In this document: piece after piece, positions 36,164-45,284 of the stretch
Layout of the letters: every line of letters begins with the position of its first letter
Numbering within the stretch: position 1 is the first letter of the stretch
NCBI GenBank assembly: GCA_013285685.1
Contig: JABDHD010000012.1
Span: forward strand, 1-55,314
DNA from: Bacteroidota bacterium
Lineage (GTDB): Bacteria > Bacteroidota > Bacteroidia > Sphingobacteriales > Sphingobacteriaceae
Direction of reading: 5' to 3'
Length of the DNA stretch: 55,314 bases
Translations under genes and position numbers: made by a program
Notes under the pieces: model-generated
Seen by the model: the letters and a program-made list of their open reading frames with translations, nothing else
What the model was told of the DNA's origin: nothing
Database searches by the model: none

Positions 36164-37033
36164 TTATGCTACATAAGTTCTATATGTCCCGGGGGTAAAA
36201 TGAAATCTATTTTTAAAAAGCTTGATAAAGGTGCTCGGGCAAGTAAAGCCAACAAGGTTAACAATCTCGTTCAAGGTATAATCAGTGCTTTTCAGCATAT
36301 GCCTTGCATTGTCCAGCCTGATTTGAATTAAATATTGGTGAGGGGAGCAGCTATAAATTTGTTTAAAAGTGCGGAACAAATGAGTCGGCGATAAACAGGA
36401 ATGCGCACTAATATCCTCCAGGCTTATATCCTGGTTGTAATTGCTTAGCATAAAATCCTTGGCCAGGCTTAATCTTTTAAATAATTCATCCCGCGTGCTG
36501 GCATTTAACGCATCTAATCGTTTGCTTTTATTCAATACCTCTTTGTAATAAAGGCGATAAAAAAGCAGCAGGGCATGATAGATGTAATCGTCAAGCAAAA
36601 GATCATCAGAATTTTCGTGAAAATGATCGAGTAAATGCGCCAGGTTGTATTTAATATCTCCTTTACATGGATAAATGGTTTCTAAAAAAGTGCTTCGTTG
36701 TATGATCTCGCAGTCAATGGGCTCCTCAAGCAGGTTTTGGTCAGATGAGGAAAATCCATATTGAAAATCCCGGAGGAATTTTTCGGAAAAAAAAATAGCG
36801 AACGTGTTCGCTATTGAATTTGAATAAATATCCCGGTCGTAGGACGTGCCTTCATTCAATATCAAAAAGTTACCCGGAAAAACCACCACGGTCCTTTTGC
36901 CAATTTTATAGGTTTCACTTCCGTTGAATACAGCCCGTAACGAAAGCTCGCTTCTTTGATCAGTATAGCTCGCTTCAGTGGTTATTTCACTGTAAAGCTT
37001 ATTTTGATTATATAATACTTTAAAGGTTTTCAT
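36164..37033 (-). CDS. AraC-family transcriptional regulator
   Basis: This 289-residue protein has an N-terminal cupin-like sensor part (about 1-150, with VVVFPGNFLILNEGTSYD) and a C-terminal AraC double helix-turn-helix (about 190-289: DISLEDISAHSCLSPTHLFR, FKQIYSCSPHQYL, then the second helix pair ending GFTCPSTFIKLFKNRF). The ATG at 37033 overlaps the TGA of the VOC gene (TGATG), so translation is coupled. A TTG one codon upstream is less likely. It may regulate the VOC gene or the divergent SusC operon. This rests only on position. Confidence 0.9.
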   Translation of the reverse strand: MKTFKVLYNQNKLYSEITTEASYTDQRSELSLRAVFNGSETYKIGKRTVVVFPGNFLILNEGTSYDRDIYSNSIANTFAIFFSEKFLRDFQYGFSSSDQNLLEEPIDCEIIQRSTFLETIYPCKGDIKYNLAHLLDHFHENSDDLLLDDYIYHALLLFYRLYYKEVLNKSKRLDALNASTRDELFKRLSLAKDFMLSNYNQDISLEDISAHSCLSPTHLFRTFKQIYSCSPHQYLIQIRLDNARHMLKSTDYTLNEIVNLVGFTCPSTFIKLFKNRFHFTPGTYRTYVA

Positions 37034-37431
37034 CAATCCGTGTAATCCCTTTTCTCCAAAAAGGTGTACCGGTTGCCCCAGGGGTCTAAGGCTTCGAATA
37101 CCAGCCCTTCCGGTATATAATGCGGTTTATTTAAAATGCTTAATCCGTCCGTCGCCATGTTGTAAAAATCACGCAAACAATCGGTTGTGTTGATGATGCG
37201 TTGAACATCTTTTTTATTGTTGACATTTTCCCGGGTGACCGAAAAAATTTTATAGAAATTTCCGGAACTGTCGCAAACCGAAACGCCGTCGAGGCTTTTT
37301 GAAACAGGGTAACGATGAACAACAAATCCAAATTTTTCCACTAAAAAATTCAATGCCATTTTAGCCTCGTTCAAATACAAGGGTATACCATTTATAACTT
37401 CTCTGTCTATTACATCTCCTGGTAATGCCAT
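37033..37431 (-). CDS. VOC (glyoxalase/bleomycin-resistance-like) superfamily protein
   Basis: This 132-residue protein fits a VOC fold, with a beta-alpha-beta-beta-beta order. Examples are YLNEAKMALNFLVEKFGFVV in the first half and a final FEALDPWGNRYTFLEK typical of the second half. The usual metal-binding His/Glu set is not obvious, so enzymatic activity is doubtful. Residues 56-75 (GNFYKIFSVTRENVNNKK) look like the first half's last strand. It is the first gene of a two-gene operon with the AraC regulator and is divergent from the SusC gene. Confidence 0.75.
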   Translation of the reverse strand: MALPGDVIDREVINGIPLYLNEAKMALNFLVEKFGFVVHRYPVSKSLDGVSVCDSSGNFYKIFSVTRENVNNKKDVQRIINTTDCLRDFYNMATDGLSILNKPHYIPEGLVFEALDPWGNRYTFLEKRDYTD

Positions 37432-37672
37432 AGTTCAAATTTACCTACAGTAAGCTGCGCGGCACTACCCCTAAATGGGGGAATTTGATAATTGGTAGTT
37501 TTCACCTATTTGCCCAAAATGTTACGCCGTATCATTACAATACTCGTTTCGGGAAATTTTATTAACTGATAATTCTTTTTGCCATGGGATACATTAATTC
37601 GCGCCCCCCGTAAGGCGATTTTGCTACTACAGTACCAATACAAGTACCATAATTCCATTTAAATTAATTAAC

Positions 37673-40600
37673 ATGAAAAAAAAATTACTTTTAATTATAG
37701 GTTTAAGCCTGGCGGTTTTCTTCCAGGCTTTTGCTCAAAACCGTACAATTACCGGTACGGTTACGGCCAAAGATGACGGCCTGCCTGTTCCGGGAGTATC
37801 CGTAAAGATCAAAGGAACAAATACAGGCGTTCAAACAAGCGACAACGGCAAGTATATCATTAGCGTACCGGTTAATGGCGTACTTGTTTTTTCTTATATC
37901 GGGTTTACCACCCAATCCGTTACGGTCGGCTCCAATTCGGTTCTTAACGTTATGCTGGTGCCGGTGAGCCAGCAGCTGGGAGAGGTAGTAGTGACAACCG
38001 CCTTAGGCGTTAAACATTCAGAAAAAGAATTGGGCTATTCAACCGCAGAGGTTACCGCCAAACAAGTTACCGCGACTGCTGCCACAAACGTGGCTAATGG
38101 CTTAACCGGCAAAGTGGCTGGTTTGGCTGTTTATGAATTGGATAATAGTGTCGACCCAAACATTGCGATCGTTCTTCGCGGCAACCGTTCCCTGGAAGGT
38201 GACAATAATGCACTGATCGTGCTGGACGGTGTACCTATGCCTGGTGCGTTGTTAAGTTCCATCAACCCAAATGATATAGCCGATATATCGATATTAAAAG
38301 GCGCGGGCGCCGCAGCGATATATGGTTCTGAAGCATCCAACGGTGTCGTGGCCATCACGACTAAAAGAGGGTCGTCTACGAACAAACCGACGATTACCTA
38401 CGAAAACTCCGTACAGGCAGAAAAAGTGGCGTTCTATCCAAAACTGCAAACAAGCTTCGGAACTTACGGCGGCGAAGGTAATTATATAAACGGCGTTACC
38501 GGGTTTACCGAGTATGTTCCTTACGAGAACCAGGAATATGGCCCGGCGTATAACGGCCAGTTGGTGCAATTGGGCCCTCCGCTGGATAGCGCCAACGGTA
38601 AAAAGGATTTGGTGCCCTACAAAGCCTATCCAGTTAGCCCTATCGATGCTTTTTTCCAAACAGGTATTACCGAGCAAAATGATATTTCCTATTCACAGGG
38701 GGATGCTAAGAACAGCATTTTTGTCTCCGCCCAAAATGCCTACCGGACAACCGTTGTACCGGATGATAAAAATATTAGGAATGCATTTAGTGTAAGAGGG
38801 CACCACACGGATGGAATATTTTCTGTCGATTACTCGGTTGAATACAGTAAAACGACGATCAGCACTTATATAGGCAATAACAATCCTTTAAATACGCAGT
38901 ACGGCATTGCATTACCCGGAAGTTATGTGACCACAGCAGGTGCGAACGACCTTTATTCGTCTATTTTACAGTTGCCGGCTTTTTACAATATTAAAGCATT
39001 CGAAGATCCAAACTCGGATCTCGGCAACGCCAGTAATTATCCGGATGCCTATGCTATCAACCCCTATTGGATAGTAGACGATGCACGGCGGAATGAGCAG
39101 CGTGATGTTTTGCTGGGCCAGATAAAATTAGCGGTCGACCCTACTAAGTGGTTAAGCATAAGTTACCATCTTTCGGACAATTTTGGTATTGACCAGGAAC
39201 GTTATACCAAGGCGGAAGTTGACTTTACGCCTTACTCAGTGAGCGACCCATTTGGTGCAGGCAGTAACCCGGCTGTATTTAAAACCGGGAAATCGCCGGG
39301 ATCCGTTTATGACGTTTACCAATATGGCGACGGGACTAACAATAACCCGGGGTTCGCAAGACTGCAAGGCGACGCGCTGATTGATCTGCACCATACATTT
39401 GCCAAAGATTTTAAAACCGACCTGCTTTTAGGTAACTCCATTTACCAGTTGTATGATAAGTACCAGATAACCGGGAGCAACCAGCTGCTGGTGAATGGTT
39501 TTTATAACGTTAATACTATCGGGGGGCAGCCCGTAGCCCAGGAAGCCGACTACGTTGTGCGGAATATTTCATTTTTCGGCGATTTGAATATTAACTACAA
39601 AGGTTTCCTTAACTTGGAAGGCACATTCAGGAATGAGCAGGATTCCAGGTTATCTAAAGCTGAGCGCTCATTCAATTACCCTTCCGCAAAGGTTTCTTTT
39701 GTGCCTACCGAAATAATACCTTCATTGAAAAATAATGACATTTTAACGTATGCAAAGTTTTATGGTTCAATAAGCCAGGTAGGTAACATTAACATCGGGC
39801 CTTATGAAATTAATAATACCTATGGCATAACCACCGGTTTCCCCTACGGCTCGCTGGGCGGTTTAACTGCCGGCACCACAAATTTCAGCCCTACTTTAAA
39901 GCCTGAAATAACAACGGAAACCGAAGTAGGTACTGAATTGGCCTTCTTTAAAAGCCGTTTCGACTTTAATTTCTCTTATTATAATTCACACGACCGGAAC
40001 CAAACGGTTCCCATTTCTACCACTATTGCCACAGGATATTCCACTTCGATACTAAACATTGGGGAAACACAATCGCAGGGGTATGAGTTCCAGGTAACGG
40101 GCCAGGTATTTACTACCGCTGCAAGCAAATTTGGCTGGACACTTGGGGGCAACCTTTCCATTAACAATTCTAAAGTAATATCATTATTACCCGGCGTTAG
40201 CCAATTATCCCTGGGCGGCCTTGATTATGCGGTGGTTGGGCAGCCTTTCCCGCTGCTTAAAGGAACTGATTTTTTACGCGACCCGGCGGGTCAGGTTGTG
40301 GTAGGCGCAACAGGCTACCCGCAAACCGCCTCATCACTGACAACTTTTGGCAGAACAACGCCTAAATATGATTTAGGGGTTACGTCCACCTGGAGTTATA
40401 AATTCGTGACTTTAAGCGCGGTGTTTGAATATCGCGGCGGCGACGTAGTTTATAACGCGCTCGGCAACTCGCTTGCTTTTACCGGGGCATCATACTATTC
40501 AGCATCAAATGGCCGCCAGCGGTTTATTTACCCAAATTCTGTAATTCAAACCGGGCCGAATTCTTATACGCCTAATACCAGCTTAAGCGTGCAGGATGGT

Positions 40601-40915
40601 AATTATGGTTTCTGGCAAACTTCGCAATTCCAAAGCACCAACAGCCCGTGGGTTACCAGCGGCGCCTTCTGGAAGCTTCGGGAAGTAAACCTCACCTTTA
40701 ATTTAGATAAGTTTATTAAACAAACTAAATATATGAAAGGCCTTTCCGTAGCCTTAACCGGAAGGAACCTTTTTATATGGACACCTAAGGAAAATACCTA
40801 TACCGATCCTGAGTTTTCTGACACGTTGCCAACAAGCGGCGCAAGAGGGTTTAGTGATATAAATGAGCTGCCGGGCACCCGTGTGTTTGGCGGCAGTGTA
40901 AGAGTAACTTTCTAA
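37673..40915 (+). CDS. SusC/RagA-family TonB-linked outer-membrane protein
   Basis: This 1080-residue TonB-dependent transporter takes up a nutrient across the outer membrane together with its SusD partner. It has a signal peptide (1-22, LAVFFQAFAQ), a carboxypeptidase-regulatory-like domain (about 24-100, ITGTVTAKDDGLPVPGVSVK), a TonB plug (about 115-225, with LVVLDGVPMPG-like ALIVLDGVPMPG and GAAAIYGSEASNGVV) and a large barrel ending in FGGSVRVTF. There is no N-terminal STN domain, so direct FecIR-type signalling is not expected. The next gene, 18 bases downstream, is the SusD partner. Confidence 0.96.
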   Translation: MKKKLLLIIGLSLAVFFQAFAQNRTITGTVTAKDDGLPVPGVSVKIKGTNTGVQTSDNGKYIISVPVNGVLVFSYIGFTTQSVTVGSNSVLNVMLVPVSQQLGEVVVTTALGVKHSEKELGYSTAEVTAKQVTATAATNVANGLTGKVAGLAVYELDNSVDPNIAIVLRGNRSLEGDNNALIVLDGVPMPGALLSSINPNDIADISILKGAGAAAIYGSEASNGVVAITTKRGSSTNKPTITYENSVQAEKVAFYPKLQTSFGTYGGEGNYINGVTGFTEYVPYENQEYGPAYNGQLVQLGPPLDSANGKKDLVPYKAYPVSPIDAFFQTGITEQNDISYSQGDAKNSIFVSAQNAYRTTVVPDDKNIRNAFSVRGHHTDGIFSVDYSVEYSKTTISTYIGNNNPLNTQYGIALPGSYVTTAGANDLYSSILQLPAFYNIKAFEDPNSDLGNASNYPDAYAINPYWIVDDARRNEQRDVLLGQIKLAVDPTKWLSISYHLSDNFGIDQERYTKAEVDFTPYSVSDPFGAGSNPAVFKTGKSPGSVYDVYQYGDGTNNNPGFARLQGDALIDLHHTFAKDFKTDLLLGNSIYQLYDKYQITGSNQLLVNGFYNVNTIGGQPVAQEADYVVRNISFFGDLNINYKGFLNLEGTFRNEQDSRLSKAERSFNYPSAKVSFVPTEIIPSLKNNDILTYAKFYGSISQVGNINIGPYEINNTYGITTGFPYGSLGGLTAGTTNFSPTLKPEITTETEVGTELAFFKSRFDFNFSYYNSHDRNQTVPISTTIATGYSTSILNIGETQSQGYEFQVTGQVFTTAASKFGWTLGGNLSINNSKVISLLPGVSQLSLGGLDYAVVGQPFPLLKGTDFLRDPAGQVVVGATGYPQTASSLTTFGRTTPKYDLGVTSTWSYKFVTLSAVFEYRGGDVVYNALGNSLAFTGASYYSASNGRQRFIYPNSVIQTGPNSYTPNTSLSVQDGNYGFWQTSQFQSTNSPWVTSGAFWKLREVNLTFNLDKFIKQTKYMKGLSVALTGRNLFIWTPKENTYTDPEFSDTLPTSGARGFSDINELPGTRVFGGSVRVTF

Positions 40916-40933
40916 AACTTTAAACATACAACG

Positions 40934-42409
40934 ATGAAAAAATATATTTCAATAGTAACGGTATTTTTAACAATCGGCATGGCTGGTTGTAAAAAGGACT
41001 ATCTCGACCAGGAGGTTAACCCAAACCTTCCGTCGGTCACCACGCCGCAATATACCCTGGCGGGCGCGGAAGCATCGTCGGCAGCAATTTTACCACTGGA
41101 TTATCCGGAATATGCCGAATGGGGCGGTATTTGGTGTTTTAGCGGCAGTTATACGCCGGATGCCCAATTCCAGGAGTTTGCCGTTTCAATCACTGTTCCG
41201 CCCCAACCTAACGACGCCTGGGGCGACCTGTACCGTAACCTGACCAATTACAACAATTTGCAGGTTAGTTCGGAATCGGTGCCCGCGGATGCAAACTTTG
41301 AAGCAATTGCCATGATTATGAAAGCCTTTGACTTTGAGCAATTGGTAGATAACTATAATAATGTACCCTATACACAGGCGTTTCAGCCCTCAACTATTCT
41401 TTTCCCTGGTTATGACACCGGCCAGTTTATTTATAACGACCTGGTTAAACAACTGGACGCCGCTATCGCCTTAATAAGCAAAAGCGGGGCCAGTGCCATC
41501 AATCCGGGTACTTCGGATATTATTTACGGCGGCAACATGGCCAATTGGCAAATATTCGCCAACACCCTTAAATTGCGGCTGGCCATTCGCCAAAGTAATT
41601 TAAGCACTAATGCCGCACAAGCAGATTTAGCCTCCACGGCAAGTATTGGTTACATAGGTGTTTCAACGGAGGCAGATTGCCAGCCCGGTTATACCGATGC
41701 TTTAGGCAAGGAAAATCCGTTTTACGCGATATACGGATTCGATCAAAATGGTAACCCTGCAGCGGGCTATGAAACACAAAGGTCAAATATCGTGGCATCC
41801 AACCTGATGAAAAGCCTTAATGACCCCAGGGATTCCGCTTACTATAAAACGGTTTCGGGCGCCATTAACGCACTTCAGCTTGGCAATCCGGCCAATGCAT
41901 CTAATGCGATATCAAGCCCGCTTGGGCCCGGCTTATTAAAAAGCCCCTCGCAGCCCGAACCGATTTTTTCTGCGTACGAATCTTTGTTCCTGCAAGCCGA
42001 GGCTGCTGCCCGGGGTTGGATACCGGGGTCCGCCAGCGCGTTTTATAATGCAGCTATTACGGCGTCATTCAACGCCGTCAACGCCCAGGGGTCTGTTACC
42101 ACCTACCTGGCCCAGGCTAGCGTAGCTTACCCGGTGGCCGGCACACTTGACCAACAAGTAAAAGCAATAATAACTCAAAAATATATTTCGTTGAATAGCC
42201 TTTTCAACCTCGAAGCCTATAATGAGTTCAGAAGGACCGGTTACCCGGTATTACCGCAAAACCCGGCTTCACAGGATCCTGCAGCAGTATCTCAAACGCT
42301 TCCGGTAAGGATACCTTACCCGCTCAGCGAGTTGAATACCAACACAACAAACCTGGCTAAGCAGGGCGACATTAACATATTTACGTCAAAAATATTTTGG
42401 GCTAAATAA
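40934..42409 (+). CDS. SusD/RagB-family lipoprotein
   Basis: This 491-residue surface lipoprotein is the lid of the SusC transporter and binds the substrate. The lipobox cysteine is C19 (TIGMAGCKKD). The order of helices and loops (for example FDFEQLVDNYNNVPYTQAF, GGNMANWQIFANTLKLRLAI, and the C-terminal YISLNSLFNLEAYNEFRRTG) matches the SusD-like_2 group. It is the second gene of the operon and ends 12 bases before a DUF1735 lipoprotein. The substrate cannot be told from sequence, because no glycosidase, protease or sulfatase is encoded nearby. Confidence 0.95.
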   Translation: MKKYISIVTVFLTIGMAGCKKDYLDQEVNPNLPSVTTPQYTLAGAEASSAAILPLDYPEYAEWGGIWCFSGSYTPDAQFQEFAVSITVPPQPNDAWGDLYRNLTNYNNLQVSSESVPADANFEAIAMIMKAFDFEQLVDNYNNVPYTQAFQPSTILFPGYDTGQFIYNDLVKQLDAAIALISKSGASAINPGTSDIIYGGNMANWQIFANTLKLRLAIRQSNLSTNAAQADLASTASIGYIGVSTEADCQPGYTDALGKENPFYAIYGFDQNGNPAAGYETQRSNIVASNLMKSLNDPRDSAYYKTVSGAINALQLGNPANASNAISSPLGPGLLKSPSQPEPIFSAYESLFLQAEAAARGWIPGSASAFYNAAITASFNAVNAQGSVTTYLAQASVAYPVAGTLDQQVKAIITQKYISLNSLFNLEAYNEFRRTGYPVLPQNPASQDPAAVSQTLPVRIPYPLSELNTNTTNLAKQGDINIFTSKIFWAK

Positions 42410-42421
42410 AAATTAAAAAAG

Positions 42422-43393
42422 ATGAAAAAGATAATATATTCAATAACAACTATACTTATGGTTACGGCAGCGCTAAGCTTAAGCTCGTGCCTTAAAGACA
42501 GTAAGTGGTATGTAGATGTTTCGCAAGGTAAGCCACTGGTTGAATTACCGCTTGAGGCACGTAATCTTGTCGGGAACCTGGTACCCGAAGCGCTGCCTAT
42601 CTCATCAACCCCACAGGTTATTCAAGTGGCTGTCAATTTAGCTTATGCCAGCACATTAAGTACTGCGGTTACAGTTACCTTAGCGCTTGATCCGGATGCG
42701 GTTACGGCTTATAACCATGCCAACGGATTGGATACCGGGGGCAACACCCCCTACACATTGCTGCCGCCCGCCGACTACTCCATACCCAGTTACCAGGTAA
42801 CCATACCAGCAGGCCAGCATTTGGTTTATATGAACATAAATGTGAATACAAGTTTGGTTGATCCTTCGGGGCAATTCATTCTGCCCATAAAGATAATAAA
42901 CGGCGGAGGGCAGCAGATCAGTAACTATAACGAACTGCTTTTAGCGGTTGGCGCCAAAAATCAGTACGACGGCGTGTATATTGTTACCGGTACGCTGAGT
43001 GATAATACCGATGCAACTATAACGGGGGCGTATCCGGAAACCGTTTACCTGGAAACTTCAAGCGCCAACACCAATGGCTTTTATGATCCAAATATAGGCT
43101 TTGGGCATGAAATAATAACAAGCTCAGGCGCCAGCTATTATGCGTCATTTGCGCCTGTATTTACCTTTAGCGGCAGCACCATTACAGGTGTTACCAATTA
43201 TTATGGTCAATATTCGGGGGGACATTTACGGTCAGCGGTATTAGACCCAAGCGGGGTAAATAAGTATACGACAGGAAGCCCGGGCCAGCCAGGTTCTGTT
43301 TTCCAGGTTACCTATATTATGGATCAGGGCAATCCCGGTGTGCCGCGTACGACTTTCGTGGAAACCTTTACTTACAAGGGCCCAAGACCATGA
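42422..43393 (+). CDS. DUF1735-type surface lipoprotein of the Sus operon
   Basis: This 323-residue lipoprotein (lipobox LSSC, C23) has an N-terminal Ig-like DUF1735 domain (about 40-165, with VTLALDPDAVTAYN and YLVTIPAGQH-like YQVTIPAGQHLVYMNIN, then FILPIKIINGGG). A second beta-rich domain follows at about 175-323. Such proteins follow SusD genes and help bind glycans or peptides at the cell surface. The gene is followed by a strong terminator, so the operon ends here with three genes. Confidence 0.88.
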   Translation: MKKIIYSITTILMVTAALSLSSCLKDSKWYVDVSQGKPLVELPLEARNLVGNLVPEALPISSTPQVIQVAVNLAYASTLSTAVTVTLALDPDAVTAYNHANGLDTGGNTPYTLLPPADYSIPSYQVTIPAGQHLVYMNINVNTSLVDPSGQFILPIKIINGGGQQISNYNELLLAVGAKNQYDGVYIVTGTLSDNTDATITGAYPETVYLETSSANTNGFYDPNIGFGHEIITSSGASYYASFAPVFTFSGSTITGVTNYYGQYSGGHLRSAVLDPSGVNKYTTGSPGQPGSVFQVTYIMDQGNPGVPRTTFVETFTYKGPRP

Positions 43394-43419
43394 TAAAAAA
43401 TGAATAGAATAGTGGCAAG

Positions 43420-43453
43420 GAGGGGCTGTCTCAAAAGGGCAGCCTCTTTTTTT
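43420..43453 (+). terminator. Rho-independent terminator of the SusC-SusD-DUF1735 operon
   Basis: GAGG..CTGTC at 43420-43430 pairs with GGCAGCCTC at 43438-43446 (two-base bulge, two G-T or near-wobble positions, loop TCAAAAG) and is followed by seven T. It lies 27 bases after the stop of the DUF1735 gene. Confidence 0.85.
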
Positions 43454-43474
43454 GTGTAATATAAAGAAGTACGG

Positions 43475-44114
43475 ATGTACGAGGTGAGTACGACCATCAG
43501 GGCGCTGGTGATGCTGAGCGATATTCTGCCAACCGGATTTGAATGTGGTGTATTAAACGGGCAGGTAAAACCGGGCGATACAGTTGCCATCGTCGGGGCC
43601 GGGCCAATTGGCATGGCGGCATTATTAACAGCCCGGTTTTACACGCCTGCCGAGATCATTATGATCGATACAGATCAAAACCGGCTTGGGGTTGCAAAAA
43701 CCTTTGGCGCAACGCAGATCATCAACAGCGAAAATGAAAATGTAATTGAAAGGATGAATGCCCTTACGGATAATAAAGGTGTTGATGTAGCGATTGAAGC
43801 AGTTGGCGTAGCGGCGACATTTGAATTATGCCAGGCAATAATAGGCGCCGGAGGGCATATTGCCAATGTTGGCGTCCATTGCAAAAGCGTTAGCCTTCAC
43901 CTGGAAACGCTGTGGTCAAAAAATATCACTATTACCACCCGTTTGGTAGATACGGTTACAACACCAATGCTGTTTAAAACAGTGCGGTCGGGCAAACTGC
44001 AGCCCCAAAAGCTCATTACCCACCGCTTTAGGCTCGACCAGATCATCGAGGCGTATAATACATTTCGGTCATGCGGCAACTGAAAAAGCCCTAAAAGTTT
44101 TAATAACGAATTGA
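43475..44114 (+). pseudogene. Zinc-type alcohol dehydrogenase remnant, 5'-truncated and frameshifted
   Basis: The reading frame encodes the NAD-binding half of a zinc-dependent medium-chain alcohol dehydrogenase: ALVMLSDILPTGFECGVLNG, the GAGPIG dinucleotide motif, then GVDVAIEAVGV and NITITTRLVDTVTTPML. The N-terminal catalytic half (about 150 residues with the zinc ligands) is missing. Homology begins abruptly at about 43490, just after the Sus-operon terminator. Near 44063-44066 an extra T shifts the frame: in the other frame the protein would continue as FGHAATEKALKVLI and stop at 44114. It has therefore lost both ends and is very likely non-functional as a dehydrogenase. Confidence 0.82.
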
Positions 44115-44120
44115 TAAACC

Positions 44121-44137
44121 GTAATACACCGTATTAC
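44121..44137. other. Short dyad between pseudogene and dehydrogenase gene
   Basis: GTAATAC-ACC-GTATTAC is a perfect 7-bp inverted repeat with a 3-base loop. It lies about 55 bases downstream of the minus-strand dehydrogenase stop. It has no T run, so it is a weak terminator candidate at best; a protein-binding dyad is the alternative. Confidence 0.3.
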
Positions 44138-44192
44138 CGATCCTTTGGAGCATAAATGAAAAACGGAATTTTACTTCTGACATGGTTAGTTG

Positions 44193-45203
44193 TTATAAGA
44201 TGGTTGAATTTTGTTTGTCCGCGCAGGCACAGGCATCTCCCACGCACTGGTTTTGCTGCCACATATCCAGCTTTTTTATGGTTTGATCTGCAATTTCCTG
44301 CAGTGCTTCCCGTGTTAAATAAGCCTGGTGAGGGGTAATGATCACGTTGTCCTGCCTGAGCAGGTCAGCGAGGAGGTGGTCTTTGACGGAGTCGTTCTCA
44401 TGATCTTCGAAAAACAGGCCCTTTTCAAATTCGTACACATCGAGCCCGAGATAACCTATTGCACCGGTCGCGAGCGCTTTTAACACATCAGCTGTATTAA
44501 TCAGCGCGCCTCTTGAGGTATTGATCAGCATCACCCCTTTTTTCATCTTGTTAATCGTATCTGTCCTAATCAAATACCGGGTAGCGTCAGTCAGGGGGAG
44601 GTGGATCGAGATAACATCAGAAGTAGTAAAAAGGTTGTCCAGCGAAACCTGGGACACGAAAGTTAAATCTTCGATCACTTTTTCATCATAGCCAATAACC
44701 TTACAACCCATCCCGCTGAAAAGCCTGGCAGCTTCTATCCCCGTATGACCAAGGCCAAGGATTCCGACCGTTTTGCCCGCGAAATTGAACCCAATCAGAT
44801 CATCGTTCCTGAAATTGAAATGATGTGCATTGTGATCAGCCTTTACCAGTTTTCGGTTAAGGGCAAATGCCAGCGCTATAGCATGTTCCGCAATGGCTTT
44901 GGGCGAGTACGACGGAACATTCGACAACCTGATGCCATGCTTTGTGGCTGTTTCTTTATCAATATGGCCGATGCCGACTGAACGGGTAACGATGTATTTG
45001 ATGCCCAGCGCGGCCAATTGATCAATCACAGTTGCCGGCAAATCGTCGTTGGTAAAAACAATAACCGCGTCTTTCCCGGCTGCATACGCTGCTGTATCAA
45101 AATTTAAAGGATTTGATATCAGCGTTATGTCGTGTTTTTTTTGGTTGGCTTTGGCAAGAAATTCCTTTTCAAAAGGCCGTATACTGTAAGCAACCGCTTT
45201 CAT
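44193..45203 (-). CDS. D-2-hydroxyacid dehydrogenase (D-lactate dehydrogenase-like)
   Basis: This 336-residue NAD-dependent enzyme would reduce a 2-keto acid such as pyruvate to the D-hydroxy acid. It has the N-terminal catalytic domain with YIVTRSVGIGHID, the Rossmann motif VGILGLGHTGIEAARLF, the catalytic Arg in INTSRGALINT, the catalytic Glu region near GLDVYEFEKG and the catalytic His in ITPHQAYLTREAL. This set fits fermentative D-lactate dehydrogenases. I chose the ATG at 45203 over a TTG two codons upstream. It is 81 bases downstream of the FixL/FNR-like regulator genes on the same strand, which suggests oxygen-linked expression. Confidence 0.9.
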   Translation of the reverse strand: MKAVAYSIRPFEKEFLAKANQKKHDITLISNPLNFDTAAYAAGKDAVIVFTNDDLPATVIDQLAALGIKYIVTRSVGIGHIDKETATKHGIRLSNVPSYSPKAIAEHAIALAFALNRKLVKADHNAHHFNFRNDDLIGFNFAGKTVGILGLGHTGIEAARLFSGMGCKVIGYDEKVIEDLTFVSQVSLDNLFTTSDVISIHLPLTDATRYLIRTDTINKMKKGVMLINTSRGALINTADVLKALATGAIGYLGLDVYEFEKGLFFEDHENDSVKDHLLADLLRQDNVIITPHQAYLTREALQEIADQTIKKLDMWQQNQCVGDACACADKQNSTIL

Positions 45204-45284
45204 TTGCAAATAGTTAATTAAGCAAAACTATTGCAAAGTATTAGTTTGAGTGGTGAGCGCCGTCAGCGGAAAAGATGATACAAA

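Noticed and set aside
37483..37512. TTTG and TATTTG spaced by 19 bases as a promoter for the SusC operon
   Set aside because: The downstream box lacks the full TAnnTTTG consensus and lies about 160 bases from the ATG, so the support is too weak.
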